NCBI GenBank assembly: GCA_902778055.1
Contig: CACYWL010000002.1
Coordinates: 66,269 to 130,268 of the forward strand
Reading direction: 5' to 3'
Length of the DNA: 64,000 nt
Source of the DNA: an uncultured Eubacteriales bacterium
Lineage (GTDB): Bacteria > Bacillota > Clostridia > Christensenellales > Aristaeellaceae
The notes beneath the pieces are model-generated. The model ran no database searches. It was not told the origin of the DNA and saw only the letters and a list, made by a program, of their open reading frames with translations. Each line of letters opens with the position of its first letter. Within the stretch, counting starts at the first letter, position 1. The position numbers and the translations under genes are program-made. This document shows, one piece after another, positions 18,058-26,543 of this stretch.

Positions 18058-20454
18058 TTATCCCAGGATAACCTCCACCTCGTGGATCCCCTCCGTGAAC
18101 ACCGGAATGCTTTCCGCCTCCCCGCCGTCCACGCGGAGGCATTTCACGCCCTTCTCCGCATGCGCCGGGTTGCTGACCCTGATCCGGTATTCCGCGCCGC
18201 GCCAGCGGCGGACCGCCTCAAAGCCGTCCCACTCCGCCGGGATGCAGGGATCCACGGTCAGCCGGTCAAACTCCGGCCGGATGCCCAGCATGTACCGGGT
18301 CGCCGCGTAATAGGCCCATCCGGAGGAGCCGGTCATGAAGGGATGCCTCGCCCGGCCATGGGCGGTGTGATCCCGTCCCATGATGAACTGACAGTAGGTA
18401 TAGGGCTCCGCCTGCCGGATTTCCATGAGGTCATTCTGGTTTTCCGGAAGCAGCGCGTCATAGAACTTCATCGCCCGGCTTCCGCGCCCCAGCAGGCACT
18501 CCGCCACCCAGGCCCAGGGGTTCGGATGGCTGAAGACCGCGCCGTTCTCCTTGATGCCGGGATAGACCCGGGTCACAAAGCCGATGCTGTCGTCCACCGT
18601 GACAAAGGAGGGGGCGTTCAGCATCAGACCGTAGGGGGTATACAGCCATTCGTCCACGGCGTCCATGCAGGAGAGGCCCTGCTCCCGGGTCGCCGCGCCG
18701 GAGGCCACCGCCCAGGCATTGCTTTCCAGGTGAACCTTGCCCTCCTTCGCCGTATGGGATCCGATGGGAACGCCGCCGGCGGTGAAGCCCCGCAGGAACC
18801 ATTCTCCGTCCCACAGCACCTGCCGGCAGGTTTCCGCCAGCCGGTCCCGCTTCTCCGTATACACCCGGACGTCCTCCTCCCGGCCCAGCGCTTTCGCCGT
18901 GTCCAGGAAATGGCCGGTGGCCCACACCAGCAGGAAGGCCACCATGGCGCTCTCGCCGCCGCCCAGGTTCAGGCAATCGTTCCAGTCCGCCCGCAGCCCC
19001 TTGGTGATGCCGTGGGCGCCGATCTGGCCGTAGGAAAAATCCAGCGCCGCCTTCATGTGGTTCCAGACCGTGTCCTCGCCCCCGTCCGCATAGGGCACCG
19101 TCCGGTCCAGGAAGCTCAGATCCCCGCTCTCCCGGACATTTTCCGCAATCGCCGGAATCAGCCACAGCGCGTCGTCCGCGCAGGCGTCCCGGATTCCGTG
19201 GAGCATGCTCTTCGGATCCGACCGCGGGATGACCGTCGGGCTTTTGAAGCCGCTTTCCTCCGGCTGCTCCAGGACCGCCGGGTCAAACAGATGCAGCCCG
19301 TATCCCTCGCGCATCTGCCCGTGCAGCAGCTGCAGAATCCGCTTCTCGCACATGTCCGGCTCGGCCTGGGGAATGCACATCGCGTCCTGTGCCGTATCCC
19401 GGTAGCCCAGGCCGGTGCGTCCGCCCACTTCAATGAAGGAGGAGAAGCGGGAGAAAAGGACATTGACCTCGCTCTGATAGAGGTTCCAGATATTCAGGGA
19501 GCGATTCATGTTCTCATGGGGCGTCTTCACCTGCAGCGCACCCAGCTTCTCCTCCCAGAAGGCCCGCAGCTCCCGGAAGGCCCGGTCCGTCCCCGCCTCG
19601 TCATAGCGTTTCCGCGCCTGCTCCGCCGCGCTGCCGCGGCCTGTCCCCAGGTAGAACAGCACGCGGGCCTCCTCTCCGGGAGCCAGAGTCAGCTTCTTCT
19701 GCAGGGCGCCGACCGGATTTCCGCCCAGCTCCGTCCTGCCGTTCAGCCTTCCCTGCTCAACGCCCAGGGGATTCCGCTCCGTGCGGTAGGGGCCGATGAA
19801 GCTTTCCCTGACGCCGTCAAAGCTGTCCGGTTCGAAGTTCCCGGCAAAGAACTGGAAGGCGCCGGGCTCGTAATGCAGCTCGCAGACCGCCGCGCCGTTT
19901 TCGTAATGGGAGCCCGCCGCGTAAAGGCTCATCTGGAAGTTCTGGTTGTCCATTTCGATCTCATGGAAGGAGAACTCCACGTAGCCGAAGACGCTGATCT
20001 CCCGTGTCCGGTCCGACTCGTTCCGGACGCGCACGTCAAAAATCTCCACCGGGTCGGTCTTCGGATCCCCCTCCCGGGGAATGAACAGCGTCTGACTTGC
20101 CCGGATCCCCTGATGGGCGCATTCATAAACAGAATAGCTCAGCCCGTGCCTCGCCCGGTACTCCGCCCGGTCCAGGGGCAGCCCCACCGGCTGCCAGCTG
20201 ACGGACCAGTACGCGCCGTTTTCCTCATCCCGGAGGTAGACGTAATGCCCCGGCCAGTCCATGGGCACCCCGTTGGGCCGGAAGCGCGTGATCCGGTGGT
20301 GCTCCGGGCTGTCCAGCCAGGCGTATCCTCCCGCCGTATGCGAAATCACCGCGCCCATCCGCTGCGTACCCAGATAGTTGGTCATGGACTGGGGAACGTC
20401 CACCCTGTCCAGCACATATTCCCGGGCCCCGTCGTCAAAGTATCCGTACCGCAT
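18058..20454 (-). CDS. GH94 disaccharide phosphorylase, chitobiose phosphorylase-like
   Basis: 798 residues from the ATG at 20454, preceded by GGAGGAGG. The earlier in-frame start would overlap the upstream gene by about 85 bases and adds no family sequence. GH94 enzymes split beta-linked disaccharides with phosphate to a sugar 1-phosphate and a free sugar. From memory the sequence follows the Vibrio N,N'-diacetylchitobiose phosphorylase most closely: the MRYGYFDD start, NYLGT, IEVGGRTGLGYRDTAQDA, PYADGGE, and GLRADWNDCLNLGGGESA with the general acid in DWND (490-493). Cellobionic-acid phosphorylases belong to the same branch, so the substrate is not certain. No signal peptide, hence cytosolic. 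It starts 19 bases after the fusion protein and precedes a phosphohexomutase. Confidence 0.88.
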   Translation of the reverse strand: MRYGYFDDGAREYVLDRVDVPQSMTNYLGTQRMGAVISHTAGGYAWLDSPEHHRITRFRPNGVPMDWPGHYVYLRDEENGAYWSVSWQPVGLPLDRAEYRARHGLSYSVYECAHQGIRASQTLFIPREGDPKTDPVEIFDVRVRNESDRTREISVFGYVEFSFHEIEMDNQNFQMSLYAAGSHYENGAAVCELHYEPGAFQFFAGNFEPDSFDGVRESFIGPYRTERNPLGVEQGRLNGRTELGGNPVGALQKKLTLAPGEEARVLFYLGTGRGSAAEQARKRYDEAGTDRAFRELRAFWEEKLGALQVKTPHENMNRSLNIWNLYQSEVNVLFSRFSSFIEVGGRTGLGYRDTAQDAMCIPQAEPDMCEKRILQLLHGQMREGYGLHLFDPAVLEQPEESGFKSPTVIPRSDPKSMLHGIRDACADDALWLIPAIAENVRESGDLSFLDRTVPYADGGEDTVWNHMKAALDFSYGQIGAHGITKGLRADWNDCLNLGGGESAMVAFLLVWATGHFLDTAKALGREEDVRVYTEKRDRLAETCRQVLWDGEWFLRGFTAGGVPIGSHTAKEGKVHLESNAWAVASGAATREQGLSCMDAVDEWLYTPYGLMLNAPSFVTVDDSIGFVTRVYPGIKENGAVFSHPNPWAWVAECLLGRGSRAMKFYDALLPENQNDLMEIRQAEPYTYCQFIMGRDHTAHGRARHPFMTGSSGWAYYAATRYMLGIRPEFDRLTVDPCIPAEWDGFEAVRRWRGAEYRIRVSNPAHAEKGVKCLRVDGGEAESIPVFTEGIHEVEVILG

Positions 20455-20473
20455 GCGCCTTTCCTCCTCCGGT

Positions 20474-22573
20474 TTACTGAATCTCCCAGGTGCCGACCTG
20501 ATCGCTGAAGCCGATGCCCATGACCTCGCAGGTCTCCCTGGCCGCGGTCTTCCCGTCATATTTTCCGATCTGATTCAGCTGTTTTCCCATGAAGACAACC
20601 ACCGCGGTCTGCCCTCCGTCCAGGTCGCAGGCCTGCTTCAGCCCCGCCGCCTGGCACAGGAAGGCCAGCTGCGGCATGGTTACGCCCTCGCTCCGGCTGC
20701 CCAGCCTTCCCTCGCACATGATGTCCACGTAATGCCCCGGTTCCACCATTCCGAAGGCGTGGCGGGGATTCTTGGCCCGGCTCTTCGCCGGATCCTGCAC
20801 CCATGCGCTCAGTTCTCCGTCCCGGATCAGGTAGGGGCCGAAGCTCTGGACCATGTAGGCCCCGCGGTCCAGGTATTCCTGCGCGCTCAGCTCCATGCTG
20901 GCGTGCACGTCCACGGATCCGTCCTCATAGAAGGCCAGCGTATCCAGGTTCGGGAAGAACCTGGTTTCCAGGGTATCGTAGCGGTCGTCGAAATAGACCT
21001 CCCCGTTCCGGATCTCCACGCCCACCGGATGACCGTTCTTGCTGCCCACCCTGTAGGTATAGTAGTCTCCGTTGCAGGCAAAGACCAGACGGTTGGCCAC
21101 GGCGTTGACCGCCGCGTCCACGCGGCTCTTTTTCCCGACCGCCTTTTCCGGCGTGTATTCCACGTTGACGATTTTCTCCCCGGCTTCCAGGTCGCACCGA
21201 ATATCGGTCTCAAACCAGGTCAGCGGAAGGCTCCCGTCAAATTTCCGGGTGATGACCACCCTCACCGTCCCGTTGATGAACACGTAGTGTCCCCGGGCGT
21301 CGTCGCTCCAGATGAATTCTCCCTCATCCAGATAGCCTTTTTCGTTCAGCTCCGGCAATCCGGGGATCTCCGCCAGGGTCCATTCCGGTTCCTCTTCCCT
21401 TGCGGCGGTTTCCGTCAGGTCCTCCAGCGGAATGTTTTCCAGCAGGTCATCATGAAGCAGGTCCGGTCCGACCAGGCTTTCCGCCAGCCCGAAGGTATTG
21501 TTCCGGTACTTGATGCCCTCCTGGTAAACGCTGCGCTTCTGGTCGTCCTGGGTCTTGTGGTAGAGGTAGGCGTAGTACGCCAGCCCCATGCCGGTCCTTC
21601 CGCCCAGCTTCTCCATCGGCTTCGTCCAGTCAAAAACCGTCTGGTCCCCGCTGTTTCCGTAAAGGTGGAGATACAGTTTTTTCACCTGCCACCGGTCCGC
21701 GGCGGCATCAAAGGCTTTCCTGCACGCGTCCGCCAGCATCATCCGCTGGCCGTTTCCGCCTTCCCCTTCCGCGTCCGGGCCAACCAGCACCTCCGGCCTG
21801 GTTTTCCCGAGCACGTCCGACAGCCAGGAAACCAGCGTGCTTTCCCCGTTCCGGGCATCGATGGTTTTATAGGCCGCCTTCAGGCTGCCGGCCTTCGCCG
21901 TTTTGAAGTCTCCGATGATCGGATAATTCCGGTATCCCATGGACCAGAGCCCGTTGAGAAACTCGCTCCGCCGGGTGGTGTTGGCATAGCTCATCAGCGC
22001 CACCGCCACCGTCCGCTCCTGCTCCGCCGCGTACCAGGGAATCGCTCCCCCCAGATACAGCAGCTCCTCCTCCGGATGCGCCACGGCGAAAAGGATATCC
22101 GCCTTCTCCGGCGTGCTTTCCCACCGCTGCACCCAGCCGGGAAGCCGTCCTTCCCCGAAGACGTACACCTCGTTGAAGCCCAGGGTCTGCTTCTTCTCCC
22201 CCAGCGCGTAAACCCGGACCTCCTCGGCCCCGTCCAGCGCGTAGAAGGCATGGACATATTCATTCCCGGTGCAGACCGTCTCCCATTCGCCGCCCTGTTT
22301 CACCTGGATCTCATAGCTCTCCGGCTTTCTCTGAAAGCAGAGGTACAGCCCGTAGATCGGCTCCCCGCCCCCGACGGTCAGGGTCGGATTTTTCATGCTC
22401 TTGCTTTCCTGGTAGGTGGTGAATTTCCGGTCCGTCAGGTTTTTGGGGTTTTTCGTGCCGCTCAGGTTCAGCACGCAGGAGGAAGTGATCTCCAGCGCGT
22501 CCTCCGCGGACGCTCCTCCCCGGATCAGGAAGATGAACGCCGCGGTCAGCAGCAGAACGAATATTTTCTTCAT
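20474..22573 (-). CDS. secreted fusion: degenerate PIG-L deacetylase domain plus phosphodiester glycosidase domain
   Basis: 699 residues from the ATG at 22573, where a signal peptide starts (cleavage near ASA|ED). Three parts: a beta-rich discoidin-like region (25-145), a PIG-L/LmbE fold (155-370), and a C-terminal NAGPA-type (DUF2233) domain (about 410-699) with SFGPYLIRDGEL and LDGGQTAVVVFMG. NAGPA enzymes remove GlcNAc from phosphodiester caps. Parts one and two are paralogous to the protein encoded just upstream (shared NTTRRSE and LNGLW). The metal motif AHPDDE has become AHPEEE (166 onward), and the second His pair (YGHGQH upstream) has become GGNGQR (272-277). The PIG-L part is therefore probably inactive. 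The C-terminal domain is paralogous to the protein encoded at 46.9 kb. Confidence 0.82.
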   Translation of the reverse strand: MKKIFVLLLTAAFIFLIRGGASAEDALEITSSCVLNLSGTKNPKNLTDRKFTTYQESKSMKNPTLTVGGGEPIYGLYLCFQRKPESYEIQVKQGGEWETVCTGNEYVHAFYALDGAEEVRVYALGEKKQTLGFNEVYVFGEGRLPGWVQRWESTPEKADILFAVAHPEEELLYLGGAIPWYAAEQERTVAVALMSYANTTRRSEFLNGLWSMGYRNYPIIGDFKTAKAGSLKAAYKTIDARNGESTLVSWLSDVLGKTRPEVLVGPDAEGEGGNGQRMMLADACRKAFDAAADRWQVKKLYLHLYGNSGDQTVFDWTKPMEKLGGRTGMGLAYYAYLYHKTQDDQKRSVYQEGIKYRNNTFGLAESLVGPDLLHDDLLENIPLEDLTETAAREEEPEWTLAEIPGLPELNEKGYLDEGEFIWSDDARGHYVFINGTVRVVITRKFDGSLPLTWFETDIRCDLEAGEKIVNVEYTPEKAVGKKSRVDAAVNAVANRLVFACNGDYYTYRVGSKNGHPVGVEIRNGEVYFDDRYDTLETRFFPNLDTLAFYEDGSVDVHASMELSAQEYLDRGAYMVQSFGPYLIRDGELSAWVQDPAKSRAKNPRHAFGMVEPGHYVDIMCEGRLGSRSEGVTMPQLAFLCQAAGLKQACDLDGGQTAVVVFMGKQLNQIGKYDGKTAARETCEVMGIGFSDQVGTWEIQ

Positions 22574-22589
22574 CGGCAGGCTTTTCTCC

Positions 22590-23825
22590 TCATTCAATGT
22601 TTTCCAGGAAATCCGTGTGGGTCTCGTCCGGCCCGACCTCGCTGGCATAAAGGCCGAAGGTGGTGTTGGAGTAGGCCTCCCCTGTGGTCTCCACGCTGAG
22701 CTTCTGCCACTTTTTATTGATCTTGACCTCCGCTCCCTCCTGGGTCTTGTGCAGCGCGTAGGCCTCGCTGGCCGCCTCGATGCCGGTCTTTCCGCCCAGG
22801 CTTTCCAGCGGCACGTTCCAGTCAAACCGCGTCTGGTTGGTTTCGTCCCCGTACAGGTGAACATACAGCTTCCGAACCTGCCATGTCCCCCAGGCCGCGG
22901 CGCTCTCCGGATATTTTTCCGGGTTGGCAGCCAGCTCATACCCCTGGATCGCGGCATCCGCCATCATCTTGTGCTGGCCGTGGCCGTATTCCCCGTTCAG
23001 GTCATGGGTCACGACGACCTCCGGCTGATGCCTGCGGTACAGCTCGGTCACCCACTTCAGCACCTTGTCCTTTCCCAGCTTCCCGTAGGCGTCCTTCGCG
23101 CTTTTGCTGTAGGCGTCCCGGAATCCGCCGAACTCCGGATAGTGCCGGACGCCGAGGGCCCAAAGCCCGTTCAGCGCCTCGCTTCTGCGGGTCGTATTGC
23201 TCCAGGAAAGATAGGCCACCACGACCCGCTTCCCCTTTTCCGCCGCGTAGGTCGGAATCGCGCCGCCCAGGAAGATCAGCTCATCGTCCGGATGCGCGGA
23301 GAAGAACAGAATATCCGCCTTTTCCTCCGTCGGTTCCCATCTCTGCACCCAGTCCGGGATTTCTCCCTCCCCGAATACAAACACCTCGTTGAAGCCGATC
23401 TTCTGGCTTTTCTTTCCCGCGGCGAAGACGCGGACGGCCTTTTCCCCGTTCAGCGCGTAGAAGGAATGCTGGAACCGGGTCTCCCCCTCCGCCAGGGTCA
23501 CCCAGTCCTCCTTCTTCTCCTCCGAGGACTCCGCGTTTTCTCTCAGCACCTGGATTTCATAGCTTTCCGGCATCTGCCGCCAGCAGAGATACAGCCCGTG
23601 CATCGGCGTTTCGGAGCTGATGGAGATCCAGGGATTCCGAATCTTGTTGCTCTCCCAGTAGGAGGTATACTTCCCGTCCGTCATCAGGCTCTCGTTCCAT
23701 TTGGTCGAGCACAGCCGAAAGGCGCATGCGCCGGTCAGATCCGGAGCCTCCGCCGCCAGGGCCGCCCCGGCCAGCAGCAGGACCGCTGCGGCCAGCAGCA
23801 CCGCGGGAATCATCCTTTTTTTCAT
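22590..23825 (-). CDS. secreted PIG-L/LmbE-type de-N-acetylase with N-terminal discoidin-like region
   Basis: 411 residues with an N-terminal signal peptide (MKKRMIPAVLLAAAVLLLAG, cleavage near ALA). Residues about 30-155 look like a carbohydrate-binding discoidin fold. The PIG-L domain follows with an intact metal site: AHPDDE (177-182) and YGHGQH (280-285), matching the catalytic Asp, metal ligands and histidines of GlcNAc-type deacetylases such as MshB. The protein should act outside the membrane on an N-acetylated sugar or an analogue. It lies 16 bases before its fused paralogue and is probably the first gene of the amino-sugar cluster. The 91-base gap to rimI shows no clear promoter, so it may also be reached by transcription through ribU-tsaE-rimI. 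Confidence 0.85.
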   Translation of the reverse strand: MKKRMIPAVLLAAAVLLLAGAALAAEAPDLTGACAFRLCSTKWNESLMTDGKYTSYWESNKIRNPWISISSETPMHGLYLCWRQMPESYEIQVLRENAESSEEKKEDWVTLAEGETRFQHSFYALNGEKAVRVFAAGKKSQKIGFNEVFVFGEGEIPDWVQRWEPTEEKADILFFSAHPDDELIFLGGAIPTYAAEKGKRVVVAYLSWSNTTRRSEALNGLWALGVRHYPEFGGFRDAYSKSAKDAYGKLGKDKVLKWVTELYRRHQPEVVVTHDLNGEYGHGQHKMMADAAIQGYELAANPEKYPESAAAWGTWQVRKLYVHLYGDETNQTRFDWNVPLESLGGKTGIEAASEAYALHKTQEGAEVKINKKWQKLSVETTGEAYSNTTFGLYASEVGPDETHTDFLENIE

Positions 23826-23916
23826 GCCTTGGTCCCTTCGTTTTTCAGTTCTTCCGTTCTTTTTCGGAAAGGAGGGGCCGTTTTCCTGCCGGAGGACGGC
23901 TCTCCCCTTCTCCGCG

Positions 23917-24420
23917 TCAGTCCTTCTCTTCCGGCGCCACCGGGGTTTCCTCGAAATCCGGATCCGCCGGAGGGAGATGCTCGCAGACCATCAGGAAGGC
24001 ATCCTCCCCGTTGTCCTCATAATAGCGCTTCCGTTTCCCGATGGAAACGAATCCCGCGCTCCGGTAAAGCTGCTGCGCCCTGAGGTTGCTGACCCGGACC
24101 TCCAGATCCGCCCATCCGGCTCCCAGGTTGCTGACATACTGCATCAGCGCCGCCAGCAGCCTGCGTCCCCAGCCCTTTCCCCGTTCGCTTTCCGCGACGG
24201 CGATGTTGGTGATATGGCACTCGTCCATCACCACCCACGCGCCGGCATATCCGAGGATTTCGCCGTCCTTCTCCAGGACAAGGTAACGGGCGACCGCGTT
24301 TTTCTCCACCTCCCGGCGGAAGCTCTGCTCGCTCCAGGGGCGGGCAAAGGTAGCCGCCTCCAGGGCAGCCACCTGCCTCACATCCCGGTACTGCATCCGC
24401 CGGATTTCAGCTTCAGCCAT
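23917..24420 (-). CDS. rimI: ribosomal-protein-alanine N-acetyltransferase
   Basis: 167 residues from the ATG at 24420. A GNAT acetyltransferase of the RimI group, which acetylates the N-terminus of a ribosomal protein. It shows CHITNIAVAESERGKGWG with the acetyl-CoA loop, the ALMQYV helix, LEVRVSNLRAQQLYRSAGF and the RKRYYEDNGEDAFLM ending. GGAGGAAG precedes the start, and the ATG overlaps the end of tsaE by eight bases. The pairing with tsaE (and usually tsaB) is common in Bacillota. A C-terminal acidic tail of about 20 residues is extra. Confidence 0.92.
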   Translation of the reverse strand: MAEAEIRRMQYRDVRQVAALEAATFARPWSEQSFRREVEKNAVARYLVLEKDGEILGYAGAWVVMDECHITNIAVAESERGKGWGRRLLAALMQYVSNLGAGWADLEVRVSNLRAQQLYRSAGFVSIGKRKRYYEDNGEDAFLMVCEHLPPADPDFEETPVAPEEKD

Positions 24421-24889
24421 GCGCCTCTTCCTCCGGTTTCTCCGTCCCGCCGTCAAAGGGCGGGATCCGGCGGAACTCCCCGTGCCTCTGAACCCGGAAG
24501 GCCCGCCGGTTTTCTCCCTCCGGCAGGATCTCGATCATCATGAATTTCTCCGGGAGCGCGTCCGGGCATCGGCCCGGCCATTCCACCAGCGCCACGCCGT
24601 CTCCGCCCAGATATTCCTCCATGCCCAGCTCGTAAAGCTCCTCTTCGCTCTCCAGCCTGTACCAGTCAAAATGATACAGGGGGATCCTTCCGCTGGTATA
24701 GACGTTCAGAATGGTAAAGCTGGGGCTGGTCACCGTTTCCTCCACGCCGAGTCCCCGGGCAATGCCGCGGGCCAGCTCGCTCTTGCCCGCGCCCAGCGGC
24801 CCCTCCAGCAGGATCACATCCCCGGGGCGCACCCCTTCCGCCAGGCGTTCTCCCAGCTTCCGGGTCTCCTCCGCGCTTTCTGAAATCAT
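24413..24889 (-). CDS. tsaE: tRNA threonylcarbamoyladenosine biosynthesis ATPase TsaE
   Basis: 158 residues from the ATG at 24889. The longer frame would run back into ribU. TsaE drives the TsaB-TsaD complex that makes t6A37 in tRNA. It has Walker A GPLGAGKSE, the TSPSFTILNVY segment and LYHFDWYRLES with the metal-binding residues. The Walker threonine is Ser here, which is tolerated. AGGAAAG precedes the start, five bases after ribU. tsaB is not adjacent but lies 0.9 kb upstream in a separate unit (see findings). Confidence 0.93.
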   Translation of the reverse strand: MISESAEETRKLGERLAEGVRPGDVILLEGPLGAGKSELARGIARGLGVEETVTSPSFTILNVYTSGRIPLYHFDWYRLESEEELYELGMEEYLGGDGVALVEWPGRCPDALPEKFMMIEILPEGENRRAFRVQRHGEFRRIPPFDGGTEKPEEEAHG

Positions 24890-24894
24890 CAATT

Positions 24895-25494
24895 TTACTT
24901 TCCTTTCCCGTGCAGCAGGGGTGACACCCGCTTGTACAGCATCGCCGTCAGAAGGCTGATCACCAGGCCCTTGATCAGATTGAAGGGCGCCGTAATCATC
25001 AGGAGCAGCTTCCATTCGCTGTCCACGCCTCCCCAGTGAGCGGCCGCCACCAGCTCCTCCATGCTCATATGGAACGCGCCCATATAGAAGGGCAGCATGA
25101 TCCACTTGTTCACAAACACGCTGATCACCACCGCGCAGATCATCCCGCAGAGCATGCCGAGGAGAGCGGTTCTCCGGGTCTTGTTCCGCTGATAGATCAG
25201 CCCGGCCGGCAGGATCATCGCCAGGCCCATGATAAAATCCGCCAGCTCGCCCACACCTGCCGACGAGGAGTGGGTCAGCCCGATCAGGCTTTTCAGCCCG
25301 AGGATGAGGACACCGGCGACCGGGCCCATGCTGAAGGCGCCGATCAGCACCGGAATATTGGAGAGATCCAGCTTGTAAAAGGGCATTCCCAGCGGGATCT
25401 CGATCAGGAACAGCACCGACGCGACGGCCGCCAGAACGGCGATCCGGGCAAGGTTCGGGGTTGTAAGCAGCTTGTTTTTTGCAGCGTTGGACAT
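24895..25494 (-). CDS. ribU: ECF riboflavin transporter S component
   Basis: 199 residues from the ATG at 25494, preceded by GGAGGAGG. Five to six membrane segments. The RibU signatures are present: FYKLDLSNIPVLIGAFSMGP (L1 region), SSSAGVGELADFIMG and APFNLIKG. It imports riboflavin with a shared ECF energy module encoded elsewhere. The FMN riboswitch immediately upstream confirms the substrate. First gene of ribU-tsaE-rimI. Confidence 0.95.
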   Translation of the reverse strand: MSNAAKNKLLTTPNLARIAVLAAVASVLFLIEIPLGMPFYKLDLSNIPVLIGAFSMGPVAGVLILGLKSLIGLTHSSSAGVGELADFIMGLAMILPAGLIYQRNKTRRTALLGMLCGMICAVVISVFVNKWIMLPFYMGAFHMSMEELVAAAHWGGVDSEWKLLLMITAPFNLIKGLVISLLTAMLYKRVSPLLHGKGK

Positions 25495-25520
25495 GGGATA
25501 CCTCCTCCGTAAAACAGGCA

Positions 25521-25552
25521 CGCCCCTGAAGCTGAAAAGCTGATCAGGGGCG
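25521..25552 (-). promoter_or_regulatory. candidate terminator/sequestering hairpin of the FMN riboswitch
   Basis: Between the aptamer and ribU an inverted repeat (CGCCCCTGA with TCAGGGGCG) ends a few bases before TTTTAC and the ribU ribosome site. It fits an expression platform. The alternative fold with the aptamer was not computed. Confidence 0.55.
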
Positions 25553-25578
25553 GTCATACGAAAAAAGTATCGCCGTTG

Positions 25579-25701
25579 GCTCTTCTTTCATCCAGACTGT
25601 AACTGTCGGCTCCGGAATCACACCGGGATCGGCCTCTCCGCAAGGAAGAGGTTCGCGGGCTGTACCGCCGGTCGGGATTTTCACCCTGCCCTGAAGAAGC
25701 T
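25579..25701 (-). ncRNA. FMN riboswitch (RFN element)
   Basis: The highly conserved RFN blocks read on the minus strand: CTTCAGGGCAGGGTGAAA, then CCGACCGGCGGTACAGCCCGC, a variable hairpin (25636-25660), then GGTGTGATTCCGGAGCCGAC and AGTTACAGTCTGGATGAAAG. All are in the right order and spacing. It senses FMN and represses riboflavin uptake and synthesis genes. Here it heads ribU-tsaE-rimI. Confidence 0.97.
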
Positions 25702-25746
25702 TCATGAGAACGCGCATTTAGTCAAAGCGTTCGCTTTGCAGGAAGC

Positions 25747-25775
25747 ATCATAGCATCCGCTCTTTTCCCTGTCAA
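25747..25775 (-). promoter_or_regulatory. promoter driving the FMN riboswitch-ribU unit
   Basis: A consensus TTGACA (25770-25775), 17-base spacer, and TATGAT (25747-25752) with an upstream TGC. The start near 25740 leaves about 40 bases before the aptamer. Confidence 0.8.
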
Positions 25776-25811
25776 GGAGAAAACGCCCCGCGCTCTGCTT
25801 TTTCATTCCGG

Positions 25812-26519
25812 CTACACCCTGCGCATCGCATCCAGCAGCTTTTTGTTTTTTTCGGCGTTCGGCGGCCGCAGGTAGGTCTCCTTCAGGTGCAGATAATCCA
25901 CTGCGGCGCCGATCCCTTTCCGGGCCGCCAGCAGCGCGACGGCGGAGGGGCGGAGAAAGCAGCAGCCCGGTTCGGCCAAAAGTGCGTTTTCCCCGAGAAT
26001 CTCCCGGATCCTTTCCCGGTGAACCCGCATTCCGTCCCCGGTAAACAGCCACGGTCCCTGATGGAGCGCCCTGACGGCCTCCAGATAATCCTCCAGCCGG
26101 ACCGCCCGGTCCTCCGTCAGTCTTTCTCCCCGCCGGAAGCAGGCGCCGTAGATCTGGCCCGCCCTGGCATCCTGCATGGGACAGATCAGCCCGTCCCAGT
26201 CCCTTCTCCCGCAGCTCTCCGCCAGGGCCTCGAGCGCGTTGACCGGGATGCAGGGTTTACCGCTCCCGTGCGCCAGTCCCTTCACCGTCGCGACGCCGAT
26301 CCGCACCCCCGTGAAGCTGCCCGGCCCGACCGTCACCGCCAGGGCGTCGACATCCGCCAGGGACATCCCCGCGCTCTCCAGGCATCTTTCCGTCATGGGC
26401 ATCAGGCTGACGCTGTGGGTGTTTTTATTCTGCGCCGCGGCCTCGCTCAGCACGGTTTCTCCGTCCAGCACCGCCGCTCCGCACACGGGCCCGGAGGTAT
26501 CAATTGCAAGTATTCTCAT
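25812..26519 (-). CDS. tsaB: tRNA threonylcarbamoyladenosine biosynthesis protein TsaB
   Basis: 235 residues. The scaffold subunit of the t6A37 synthesis complex, with an ASKHA fold. It opens MRILAIDTSGP, has the NTHSVSLMPM segment and the PGSFTGVRIGVATVKGLAHG core, and ends in YLR-PPNAE, a common TsaB tail. It follows galK by 24 bases and is probably expressed from the promoter upstream of the solute-binding protein. It is separated from tsaE and rimI by ribU and its promoter. Confidence 0.93.
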   Translation of the reverse strand: MRILAIDTSGPVCGAAVLDGETVLSEAAAQNKNTHSVSLMPMTERCLESAGMSLADVDALAVTVGPGSFTGVRIGVATVKGLAHGSGKPCIPVNALEALAESCGRRDWDGLICPMQDARAGQIYGACFRRGERLTEDRAVRLEDYLEAVRALHQGPWLFTGDGMRVHRERIREILGENALLAEPGCCFLRPSAVALLAARKGIGAAVDYLHLKETYLRPPNAEKNKKLLDAMRRV

Positions 26520-26543
26520 GCTCTGTCCTTCTGTCCCCGGCGC

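Noticed and set aside
16417-20508. A 1363-codon open frame on the plus strand opposite the mutase and GH94 genes
   Set aside because: It spans two genes on the other strand, which have full family motifs, and has no recognisable domain.
20474-22957. 128-residue N-terminal extension of the fusion protein
   Set aside because: It overlaps the upstream PIG-L gene in another frame and is Arg/Pro-rich; the signal peptide begins at 22573.
24413-25105. 72-residue N-terminal extension of TsaE
   Set aside because: It lies within ribU in another frame; the TsaE fold starts at 24889.
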